From NCBI GenBank assembly GCA_900549155.1, contig URNF01000019.1, positions 1 to 26,755 on the forward strand: a stretch of DNA of 26,755 bases, written 5' to 3'. Numbering within the stretch: the first letter of the stretch is position 1; every line of letters starts with the position of its first letter. Origin of the DNA: an uncultured Oscillospiraceae bacterium. GTDB taxonomy: Bacteria; Bacillota; Clostridia; Oscillospirales; Acutalibacteraceae. Below are positions 1 to 6,972 of this stretch, in pieces. Below the pieces are notes generated by a model. It made no database searches. It was given only the letters and a program-made list of their open reading frames with translations, and was not told where the DNA came from. Position numbers and translations under genes: made by a program.

Positions 1-560
1 GCTGATAAGCATCACGATTCCAAACAGTGTGACTAGTATTGGTGCTTGGGCCTTTAGTGGCTGTACCGGGTTGACAAGCATCATCATTCCGGACAGTGTG
101 ACGAGTATAGGCGATGGAACTTTTTTCGATTGCACGGGTCTGACGAGCGTCACCATTCCAAGTGGCGTGACAAGTATAGGTGACGAGGTTTTTTATGGGT
201 GTACGGGGCTGATAAGCATCACGATTCCAAACAGTGTGACTAGTATTGGTGCTTGGGCCTTTTATCGCTGCTCAGGGTTGACGAGCGTTACGATTCCGAA
301 TAGTGTAATAAGAATCGGCTATGCTGCTTTTTCCGGCTGCACGGGTCTGACAAGCATTACGATTCCGGATGGCGTGATGAGCATCGGCCCCGAGGCTTTT
401 TCTCGCTGCGGACTGACAAGCGTTACACTTCCGAAAAGCGTGAAGAGCATAGGAGGACTTGCCTTTGATTGCATAAGTCTGACGAGCATCACAATTCCAA
501 ACAGCGTTACAAGTATCGATAAGAATGCATTTTCGGGGTGTGATAAATCGAGACTTACTA
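1..560 (+). repeat. Tandem 69-bp LRR-coding repeats
   Basis: About eight consecutive units of 69 bp (23 codons; two units are one codon shorter) encode BspA-type LRRs. Bases 1-55 and 208-262 are identical; the offset of 207 is exactly three units, which points to recent duplication or gene conversion. Confidence 0.85.
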
Positions 561-2308
561 TCTATACCGATGACATATCGTCTGCTGCTTATACGTATGC
601 CAAAGCAAACGGTTATCGCTGTGTTGTTTTAGTGGACCAAGCAGAGGGTTTGCAATTTGCTGTCACGGGGAATACACTGGAAATTGTCGGCTCCGGCAAA
701 ATGCCCAACTATAATCTTTTCACCAGTACGCCGTGGTATGGGAAAAAAGACAATATTACCCGCATTGTCATTGACAGCCGTATTACAGATGTGGGCACAT
801 ACAGCTTTTACGGTTTCGACAATCTGGAAGCGGTTGTTACCGAAAATCCCGATTTGGTGTTCCATCAGTATGCGCTGAACACCGCGAATACGGCACTGAC
901 GGTGTATTCCTATGCCGGCGGTACGCTTGAGCAGTATTGCAGCGATAACGGCGTACGTTTTGCTGTGCCGTTGGACACTCCTACCTTGCTGGATGTTACC
1001 GAAAATACGATCACTGTAAAAGCGGAAAGCGGTTTGGAATACAGCCTTGATAAAACATCGTGGCAAACCGACGGCGTGTTTACGGGTCTGTCGCCTGTGA
1101 CGGAGTATACCGTCTATGTGCGGCGGAAAAATGGGTATACGCCGATCGAGGGGACACCTCTAAAGGTCAAGACGACAAAAAGGGTAATCACCGCGCCTGC
1201 TACGCCCGCAATACAAGCGTATGATGCGACGACAGTTACACTGAAACCCACAGTCGGATACGAATACAGCAAGGACGGCATCACGTGGCAGCAGTCCAAT
1301 GTATTTACCGGCATTGTGTCTAACCGCATCTACGCTTTCCGTCAAAGATTGGCGGAGACAGACACCGATTTCGCGTCGGCGGGTAGTGCTCTGTTGTATT
1401 ACGCTGCGCCGAGCAAACCGGAGATCCTGTCGGTCGGCGCCTCAACACTGACGGTCAAGGCGGTCGACGGTTTTGAGTATAGCCTTGATAAGGTGACATG
1501 GCAGAAAGATCCGCATTTTACGGCGTTGATCTACGGTATGGAATACACGGTTTATCAACGGATAGCAAAGGTGGACAATGCCGATACATATGCAGTCGTC
1601 AGCATCGGAACAACCGTGCTGATCAACGGCAGTGACAAAAAGACGCCTGCCGCACCGTCTGCGCCTGTTGTGGAAAGCAAAACCACTGATACAGTGACGC
1701 TAAAGAGAATAGCTGGATATGAGTACCGCATGGACGATGGTGCATGGCAGAAAAGCCCCGTGTTCACGGGACTTGCTCCGAACAGCGAGCATATTTTCTA
1801 TCAAAGAGTCGCCGAAACCAATACAAACTATGCCAGCGAAAGCAGTGGCGGCACTGCAGTCACGACCTTGAAAAACACAGTTGAAAAACCGTCTGCACCT
1901 GTGGTGGAAAGCAAAACCACCGATACAGTGACGCTAAAGAAAATAGCTGGATATGAGTATCGTATGGATGATGGGGCGTGGCAGCAAAGTCCCGTGTTCA
2001 CGGGACTTGCTCCGAACAGCACACATCGGTTTTATCAGCGGGTCGCAGAAACCGATGCAGCGTATGCGAGCGACAGCAGCACAGCGCTGACGGTTCAGCT
2101 TGATCCATCTTTTACACGCGGCGATCTGGACGGTGACGAGGAGATCTCCGATTGGGACGGCGTGCTGCTGGCGCGTTATCTTGCCGGATGGAACGTCGAC
2201 ATATCCAATGCCGACGCACTGGACATTGACGGTGACGGGGAAATTACCGACTGGGACGGCGTTCTGCTTGATCGCTATCTCGCCGGTTGGGATATTAAAA
2301 TTGGTTAA
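2..2308 (+). CDS. BspA-type leucine-rich-repeat surface protein with C-terminal type I dockerin (5' end missing)
   Basis: The frame is open to the left edge, so the N terminus and any signal peptide are outside the window; the first visible GTG (29) is only a repeat codon. About eight 23-residue LRR_5/BspA repeats (consensus LTSITIPNSVTSIGxxAFxGCTG) run to about base 560. A BspA-like segment follows (GNTLEIVGSGKMPNY to about base 970), then five fibronectin-III-like modules of 70-78 residues with a recurring Y-x-YS-x-D-x-x-x-WQ pattern. The last about 65 residues are a dockerin: two calcium loops (DLDGDEEISDWD and DIDGDGEITDWD), each followed by a helix VLLxRYLAGW. Expected to be secreted and held by a cohesin; the next gene encodes one. 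BspA repeats are known in adhesins and host- or glycan-binding proteins; the ligand here is unknown. Two internal DNA duplications suggest recent expansion. Confidence 0.9.
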   Translation: MISITIPNSVTSIGAWAFSGCTGLTSIIIPDSVTSIGDGTFFDCTGLTSVTIPSGVTSIGDEVFYGCTGLISITIPNSVTSIGAWAFYRCSGLTSVTIPNSVIRIGYAAFSGCTGLTSITIPDGVMSIGPEAFSRCGLTSVTLPKSVKSIGGLAFDCISLTSITIPNSVTSIDKNAFSGCDKSRLTIYTDDISSAAYTYAKANGYRCVVLVDQAEGLQFAVTGNTLEIVGSGKMPNYNLFTSTPWYGKKDNITRIVIDSRITDVGTYSFYGFDNLEAVVTENPDLVFHQYALNTANTALTVYSYAGGTLEQYCSDNGVRFAVPLDTPTLLDVTENTITVKAESGLEYSLDKTSWQTDGVFTGLSPVTEYTVYVRRKNGYTPIEGTPLKVKTTKRVITAPATPAIQAYDATTVTLKPTVGYEYSKDGITWQQSNVFTGIVSNRIYAFRQRLAETDTDFASAGSALLYYAAPSKPEILSVGASTLTVKAVDGFEYSLDKVTWQKDPHFTALIYGMEYTVYQRIAKVDNADTYAVVSIGTTVLINGSDKKTPAAPSAPVVESKTTDTVTLKRIAGYEYRMDDGAWQKSPVFTGLAPNSEHIFYQRVAETNTNYASESSGGTAVTTLKNTVEKPSAPVVESKTTDTVTLKKIAGYEYRMDDGAWQQSPVFTGLAPNSTHRFYQRVAETDAAYASDSSTALTVQLDPSFTRGDLDGDEEISDWDGVLLARYLAGWNVDISNADALDIDGDGEITDWDGVLLDRYLAGWDIKIG
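1650..2080 (+). repeat. Two near-identical 234-bp fibronectin-like modules
   Basis: The fourth and fifth fibronectin-III-like modules are nearly identical at DNA level over much of their length, offset by 234 bp (78 codons); for example the stretches starting at 1671 and 1905 differ at only a few third or isolated positions. The three earlier modules share the pattern but have diverged. Confidence 0.8.
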
Positions 2309-2322
2309 AGGAGTTGTTTCAA

Positions 2323-4140
2323 ATGAAGAAGTTGCTATCTTTGCTGCTCTCTCTGATATTGGTATTGGGGCTGTGCGGCACGACCGCATTTGCGGCGGGA
2401 AACGGGAAGATCACCGCGGCAAATGCGAGCGGGAAACAGGGGGACACCGTCAGCGTTGACATCGGCATCGGCAGCAATCCGGGGTTGATCACTTTCAAGG
2501 TGTCCGTTGCGTATGACAGCGATCTGGAGCTGAAAGGCGTTTCCGACAGCGGGCGTCTGAAAGGCTTCACGACGCCCAGCCCCACGCTCAGCTCACCATA
2601 TACGCTCCGTTGGGCGGATTCGCTGGCGACGCAGAACAACGCTGCCACCGGCAAGATCATAACACTGACATTCAAAATTAAGGATACGGCTACCCCCGGC
2701 AACAAGTCCGTTACGGTTTCGTTTGTGGAATCCCGCGATGCTAGCGGCGGAAAGAACACCTTCACGGATGCCACAGCCACGGTGTCCGTGAGCTGCAAGT
2801 CGCACCGCTTCGGCGATTGCAGCAAACTGAATGACGCACAGCATCAGCGCACTTGCACCGCTTGCGGATATGTGGAAAAAGCGGGTCACACTTGGAACGG
2901 CGGCACGGTGGTGAAAGCGGCGACCTGTAAGGACACCGGCACGAAGGAATATACCTGCACGGCGTGCGGTGCGAAAAAACAGGAGACGGTTGCCAAGACC
3001 GATCATCATACCTGGGGCAGCTGGAACGTCACCAAGCAGCCGACCTGCACAGCGTCCGGCACGACCACGAGAACCTGTTCGGTGTGCGGCAAAACGGAAA
3101 ATCAGACTGTGAACGCCACCGGACATTCCATGGGCAGCTGGACGCAGACAAAAGCGCCCACCTGCACCGAAAAAGGCGAGGAGAAGCGCAGCTGCGGCAA
3201 GTGCGGCCATTTTGAGACGCGCGCCGTCAATGCACTCGGACACAATTTCTCCAATCCGACGGTGACAAAAGAACCGACCTGCACCGAGACGGGAGTTGAG
3301 TCCGGCAAATGCAGCCGCTGCGGTCAGACGACCACCAACACGATCAAGGCGAAAGGTCACAAATTCGGCGCATGGGCAGATGCCAAGGCTGCCACCTGTA
3401 CGGCGGGCGGGACGCAGGAACGCAAATGCACGGTTTGCGACGCGGCGGAAAGCCGTGATACCAAGGCGCTCGGACACGATTTTGAAAATCCCACCATTGT
3501 GAAAGAGGCGACCATCAGCAGCACCGGTCTGAAAGAGGGCAAGTGCAAGCGCTGCGGCGAAACCACGAAAGAAATCATCCCTTGCTCCTTTAAGGACGAA
3601 ACGACCGGCGTGCAATTTGAGGCAAGCGAGGGCGCTTTTGCTGCCGGAACGGAGCTGAAGGTGGAGGAGATCACAGGGGACAATCCCACTTTTGCGTCCG
3701 CTCAAAATGTGTTGAAAGATGCCTGCGGAGAATTCAAGCTGTATACGGTCGCGGCGACGGCAAATAACGCAGCTGTGCAGCCGACGGGTGCGGTCACGGT
3801 GACACTTCCTGTTCCGGACGGTTTCGGAAAGGATGTGGCGGTGTTCTGCATTGCAAGCGACGGGACATACACAAAGGCAGAGTCTGCTCTCAGCGCGGAC
3901 GGCAAAACGGTTTCGGTCAGCGTCACCGCGCTCGGCAGCTTCGCTGTCGGCAAGCAGGGAACGCAGACGGAGAACGGCGACAACAATACCGATGTCAACG
4001 GCAATGTTGATACGCCCGACGACGGAACTGCTCCGCAGAAAAGCGGCACGGTGATCTACATTATCCTTGCGGTCGCGGCGCTGCTTGTGATCGGCGGCGT
4101 TGTCGCATGGATCGTGATAAAGAAGAAAAAGACTGCGTAA
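2323..4140 (+). CDS. Membrane-anchored cohesin protein with Cys-pair repeats
   Basis: Start ATG 2323 is set by AAAGGAG at 2307-2313, which overlaps the stop of the dockerin gene, so the two are probably co-translated. A TTG nine bases upstream is in frame but lies directly after this ribosome site. The 605-residue product has a signal peptide (MKKLLSLLLSLILVLGLC... ending AFA), then a cohesin domain of about 130 residues (SGKQGDTVSVDIGI, VSVAYDSDLEL, GKIITLTFKIKD). Then come about seven repeats of 35-40 residues, each with one C-x2-C and a GH pair, a beta-rich domain of about 120 residues, an acidic Asn/Asp-rich linker, and a C-terminal membrane helix (IYIILAVAALLVIGGVVAW) followed by KKKK. 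Cohesins bind dockerins with calcium in cellulosomes and related surface systems. With this anchor it would display dockerin proteins on the cell surface; the upstream product is the obvious partner, though binding is inferred. Confidence 0.88.
   Translation: MKKLLSLLLSLILVLGLCGTTAFAAGNGKITAANASGKQGDTVSVDIGIGSNPGLITFKVSVAYDSDLELKGVSDSGRLKGFTTPSPTLSSPYTLRWADSLATQNNAATGKIITLTFKIKDTATPGNKSVTVSFVESRDASGGKNTFTDATATVSVSCKSHRFGDCSKLNDAQHQRTCTACGYVEKAGHTWNGGTVVKAATCKDTGTKEYTCTACGAKKQETVAKTDHHTWGSWNVTKQPTCTASGTTTRTCSVCGKTENQTVNATGHSMGSWTQTKAPTCTEKGEEKRSCGKCGHFETRAVNALGHNFSNPTVTKEPTCTETGVESGKCSRCGQTTTNTIKAKGHKFGAWADAKAATCTAGGTQERKCTVCDAAESRDTKALGHDFENPTIVKEATISSTGLKEGKCKRCGETTKEIIPCSFKDETTGVQFEASEGAFAAGTELKVEEITGDNPTFASAQNVLKDACGEFKLYTVAATANNAAVQPTGAVTVTLPVPDGFGKDVAVFCIASDGTYTKAESALSADGKTVSVSVTALGSFAVGKQGTQTENGDNNTDVNGNVDTPDDGTAPQKSGTVIYIILAVAALLVIGGVVAWIVIKKKKTA
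2850..3585 (+). repeat. Seven Cys-pair (C-x2-C) protein repeats
   Basis: Within the cohesin protein, units of the form GHxWxxWxVTKxxTCTxxGxxxRxCxxCG recur about seven times (pairs CTAC, CTAC, CSVC, CGKC, CSRC, CTVC, CKRC). The last units lose the lone upstream Cys (ATISSTG). Such zinc-ribbon-like spacers occur in Firmicutes surface proteins; whether they bind metal is unknown. Confidence 0.75.
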
Positions 4141-4148
4141 GCGGTGCG

Positions 4149-4180
4149 AAAAAAGCCGACGGGTTTCCGTCGGCTTTTTT
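4149..4180 (+). terminator. Intrinsic terminator after the cohesin gene
   Basis: An 8-bp GC-rich stem (4155-4162 with 4167-4174) and GTTT loop are followed by six T. A run of six A upstream would also let it work on the other strand. Confidence 0.9.
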
Positions 4181-4192
4181 GTCGTATTTCTC

Positions 4193-4220
4193 TTGCATTT
4201 TGCCGCCGACGCGGTATAAT
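4193..4220 (+). promoter_or_regulatory. Sigma-A-type promoter for the SGNH/CobW operon
   Basis: TTGCAT (4193-4198), 16-bp spacer, perfect TATAAT (4215-4220), located just after the terminator and 30 bases before the next start codon. I saw no clear Zur-like palindrome overlapping it. Confidence 0.8.
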
Positions 4221-4250
4221 GTAGTAAACCGATAGCGGGAGGTACAACAT

Positions 4251-4868
4251 ATGCGAAAAATAAAGCTGCTGTTTCAGGGCGACAGCATCACCGATGCGGG
4301 GAGAGATCGCGCGGATTGCCATGATCTCGGCGAGGGCTATCCCAAATATGCCGCAAAATATCTGCGGGAAAGCCATCCGGAGATCGATTTCGAGTTTATC
4401 GATCTCGGCATCAGCGGCAACCAGACAAAGGATCTTGTCGCGCGGCTGCAGAGTGACTTTTTGGCGATCGATCCGGACATCGTGTCGATCCTTATCGGTA
4501 TCAACGACGTGTGGCATCACGCCGGAGAGCGGGACTGGATCCCGGCTGAGGTGTTCGAGGAGCGCTACCGCACGGTGCTTGAAGCCATCAAGCATCACAC
4601 CCACGCAAAGATCATGATGATGGAGCCGTTTCTCATTCCGATAGAGGACAAGGCGTTTTTCCGCATTGACCTTGCACCGAAGATCGAAATTATCCGCAAG
4701 CTGGCGCGGGAATATGCGGATGTGTATATGCCCACCGACGGGCTGCTGCAGGCGGCGTTCATCGGCGACGATCCGCTCACCTTTGCGGCGGACGGCGTGC
4801 ACCCGACGCCGAAGGGCGCAGACTGCATCGGTAAGCTGTATGCGGAATATCTTGAAAAACTGCTGTGA
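4251..4868 (+). CDS. SGNH/GDSL-family hydrolase (esterase-like)
   Basis: 205 residues, the normal size for a compact SGNH hydrolase. The four family blocks are visible: GDS with nucleophile Ser12, Gly56 in ISGN, Asn85 in GIND, and Asp181/His184 in DGVHPT. There is no signal peptide, so it should act in the cytoplasm. GGGAGG at 4237-4242 sets ATG 4251. SGNH enzymes of this type remove acyl groups from sugars or lipids; a cytoplasmic carbohydrate esterase is the likeliest role, but the substrate cannot be read from the sequence. First gene of a run with two CobW-type GTPases and a transporter (20-base gap to the next start), which may be simple operon sharing rather than a common pathway. Confidence 0.88.
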   Translation: MRKIKLLFQGDSITDAGRDRADCHDLGEGYPKYAAKYLRESHPEIDFEFIDLGISGNQTKDLVARLQSDFLAIDPDIVSILIGINDVWHHAGERDWIPAEVFEERYRTVLEAIKHHTHAKIMMMEPFLIPIEDKAFFRIDLAPKIEIIRKLAREYADVYMPTDGLLQAAFIGDDPLTFAADGVHPTPKGADCIGKLYAEYLEKLL

Positions 4869-4888
4869 AAAAAGAGAGGGACTGCTGT

Positions 4889-6010
4889 ATGACAAAAATT
4901 GATATTTTTTCCGGCTTTCTCGGCGCGGGAAAGACCACACTCATCAAGAAACTTATCAAAGAAGCCTATGCGGGCGAAAAGCTGGTGCTGATCGAAAACG
5001 AGTTCGGCGAGATCGGCATTGACGGCGGCTTTTTGCAGGATGCGGGCATCAAGATCACCGAAATGAACTCCGGCTGCATCTGCTGCAGCCTTGTCGGCGA
5101 CTTCGGCAAGGCGCTTGAAAAGGTGCTGGCGGACTATGCGCCCGATCGCATCCTCATTGAGCCGTCGGGCGTCGGCAAGCTCAGCGACGTCATTGCCGCC
5201 GTGCAGGGCATCCACGACGATCACATTGTCCTCAATAGCTTTACTACCGTTGTGGACGCAAAGAAGTGCAAAATGTATGTCAAGAATTTCGGCGAATTCT
5301 TCAACAATCAGATCGCCTATGCGGGCGCTATCGTGCTGAGCCATACCGACGCGCTGCCGACAGAGAAGCTCGAGGCGGTGCTGGCGCTCATCCGCGAGCA
5401 AAATCCTGCCGCGTCGATCGTCACCACCCCGTGGGATCAGTTGACGGGCAAACAGATCTTGGAGACGATGGAGCGGCGCAACACGCTGTCCGACGCGCTC
5501 GCCGAGCTGCTGCATGAGGACACCTGTCCTGTCTGCGGTCATCACCATGATCACGAGCATGAGCATCATCACGATCACGACCATGACCACGAGCATGAAC
5601 ATCACCATGAGCATGATGACGATCACGACGATGAGCATGAGCACCATCATCATGAGCATGATGACGACCATGACTGCTGCTGCCATGATCATGACCACGA
5701 CCATGAGCATCATCACCACCATCACGCCGACGAGGTGTTCACCAGCTGGGGCAAGGAAACGACCGTGAAGTTTACCCCCGCAAAGATCACGGCGGCGCTG
5801 GAAGCGCTGCAGGATGCCGACAGATTCGGCACGGTGCTGCGTGCGAAGGGCATTGTGGCGGCAGAGGACGGCAGCTGGATCCACTTTGACTATGTGCCGG
5901 GCGAACCGGATGTGCGCACCGGCAGCGCCGGTGTGATCGGTCGTTTGTGTGTTATCGGCTCCAAGCTGCATGAGGACGCATTGGCGGCGCTGTTCGGCGT
6001 GGACGCCTGA
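4889..6010 (+). CDS. CobW/G3E-family GTPase with long His-rich metal-binding stretch
   Basis: Start ATG 4889 is chosen because AGAGAGGG (4873-4880) lies eight bases before it; an in-frame ATG at 4865 would overlap the previous stop and lacks a site. The 373-residue product has a Walker A motif GFLGAGKTT (9-17), ENEFGEIGIDGG, the family C-x-C-C metal motif (Cys63, 65, 66), and IEPSGVGKLSDV. A His/Asp/Glu-rich stretch of about 75 residues (about 208-282), with a CPVC pair at its start and CCC inside, precedes a CobW_C domain. G3E GTPases of this branch (YeiR, YjiA, ZNG1-type) deliver zinc or similar metals to client proteins. A metal chaperone role is therefore likely; the metal is not certain. 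The next gene encodes a second, divergent family member. Confidence 0.9.
   Translation: MTKIDIFSGFLGAGKTTLIKKLIKEAYAGEKLVLIENEFGEIGIDGGFLQDAGIKITEMNSGCICCSLVGDFGKALEKVLADYAPDRILIEPSGVGKLSDVIAAVQGIHDDHIVLNSFTTVVDAKKCKMYVKNFGEFFNNQIAYAGAIVLSHTDALPTEKLEAVLALIREQNPAASIVTTPWDQLTGKQILETMERRNTLSDALAELLHEDTCPVCGHHHDHEHEHHHDHDHDHEHEHHHEHDDDHDDEHEHHHHEHDDDHDCCCHDHDHDHEHHHHHHADEVFTSWGKETTVKFTPAKITAALEALQDADRFGTVLRAKGIVAAEDGSWIHFDYVPGEPDVRTGSAGVIGRLCVIGSKLHEDALAALFGVDA
5512..5727 (+). repeat. His-rich low-complexity coding stretch
   Basis: Degenerate CAT/CAC, GAT/GAC and GAG codons give runs of HHDHEHEHHH type over about 70 codons. The DNA is an imperfect short tandem repeat and so could vary in length between strains. 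Metal binding or buffering is the likely role. Confidence 0.85.
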
Positions 6011-6026
6011 CGGTCGGGGGTAGAAG

Positions 6027-6968
6027 ATGGAAGTACCGGTATATGTATTCACCGGCTTTTTGGAAGCCGGCAAGACGCGCTTTATCCAGGAAACGTTGGA
6101 GGACAAGCGCTTCAACGCGGGGGAAAAGACGCTGTTGCTTCTTTGTGAGGAAGGCGTCGAGGAATATGATCCCACCCGCTTTTCGTCACCCCAGGTGTAT
6201 GTCCAAACGGTAGAGGAGGAAACGGCGCTTACCGCACCCAACATGACGGCGTGGCTCAAGAAAAACGGCTGCCGCCGTGTCATTGTGGAATATAACGGTA
6301 TGTGGCAGCTTTCCTCGCTGTTTCAGAATTTGCCGAAAAACTGGGTGATCTATCAGGAATTTTTCTTCGCGGATGCCACGACCTTTTTGCAGTATAACAC
6401 CAATATGCGCTCGCTTGTGGTGGACAAGCTCAACACCTGCGAGCTGGTGGTGTTCAACCGCTATACCGACGCGATCGACAAAATGGCGCTGCACAAGATC
6501 GTGCGCGGCATCAGCCGCCGCACCGACATTGCCTATGAGTCGCCCGACGGCGAGGTGGCGTATGACGACATCGAAGATCCGCTGCCGTTTGACGTGAACG
6601 CGCCGATCATCGAAATTGCGGACGAGGATTATGCACTGTGGTATCGCGACATGGGCGAAAATCTCGACACCTATGACGGCAAGACCGTGCACTTCAAGGG
6701 TATGGTGGCGCACAACCGTCAGCTGCCTGCCGATGCCTTTGTGATCGGCAGAGACGTGATGACCTGCTGTGTGGAGGATATCACCTTTGCCGGTATGGTC
6801 GCACAGTGGCAGGGGGCGATCGCACTGGGGCAGAAGGATTGGGTGACCGTCACGGCGGAGATCCGTATGCAGGAGCACAAGCTGTACGGCCGTCGCGGTC
6901 CCGTGCTGAAAATCACGAAATTGGAGAAGGCTGCACCGCCGGATCAGCCGGTGGCGACATTCTATTGA
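6027..6968 (+). CDS. CobW-like GTPase fused to a YcgQ/DUF1980-like C-terminal domain
   Basis: 313 residues. The N-terminal half is G3E-like: Walker A GFLEAGKT (10-17), a CEEGVEEYD segment where ENEFGE is usual, and IVEYNGMW where IEPSG is usual. The C-x-C-C motif of ordinary CobW proteins is missing. From about residue 208 the sequence changes to a domain resembling the end of the YcgQ/TIGR03943 (DUF1980) family: VIGRDVMTCCVEDITFAG with Cys247-Cys248, then KDWVTVTAEI and a final LKITKLEK. YcgQ-type proteins pair with YcgR-like permeases and are linked to zinc in Bacillus, so the fusion points to metal transport or allocation. It sits 16 bases after the His-rich CobW gene and four bases before an MFS gene, a tight operon. 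Altered Walker and switch residues could mean weak or changed GTP use. Confidence 0.8.
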   Translation: MEVPVYVFTGFLEAGKTRFIQETLEDKRFNAGEKTLLLLCEEGVEEYDPTRFSSPQVYVQTVEEETALTAPNMTAWLKKNGCRRVIVEYNGMWQLSSLFQNLPKNWVIYQEFFFADATTFLQYNTNMRSLVVDKLNTCELVVFNRYTDAIDKMALHKIVRGISRRTDIAYESPDGEVAYDDIEDPLPFDVNAPIIEIADEDYALWYRDMGENLDTYDGKTVHFKGMVAHNRQLPADAFVIGRDVMTCCVEDITFAGMVAQWQGAIALGQKDWVTVTAEIRMQEHKLYGRRGPVLKITKLEKAAPPDQPVATFY

Positions 6969-6972
6969 GGGT

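Noticed and set aside
1..560. 69-bp direct repeats as a possible CRISPR-like array
   Set aside because: The repeats are contiguous, in frame and encode BspA-type LRRs; there are no unique spacers.
2593..3705. Long - strand open frame opposite the cohesin gene
   Set aside because: It is a shadow of a GC-rich, repeat-containing gene: no ribosome site, no recognisable domain, Ala/Arg/Gly-rich composition.
5512..5727. Short-period repeats looking like a possible CRISPR or satellite
   Set aside because: Units are degenerate codons for His/Asp/Glu without spacers; explained as coding low complexity.
4595..6283. 562-codon - strand open frame across the CobW genes, with long runs of Val/Met
   Set aside because: The Val/Met runs are the complement of the His-rich repeats. 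It overlaps three well supported + strand genes.
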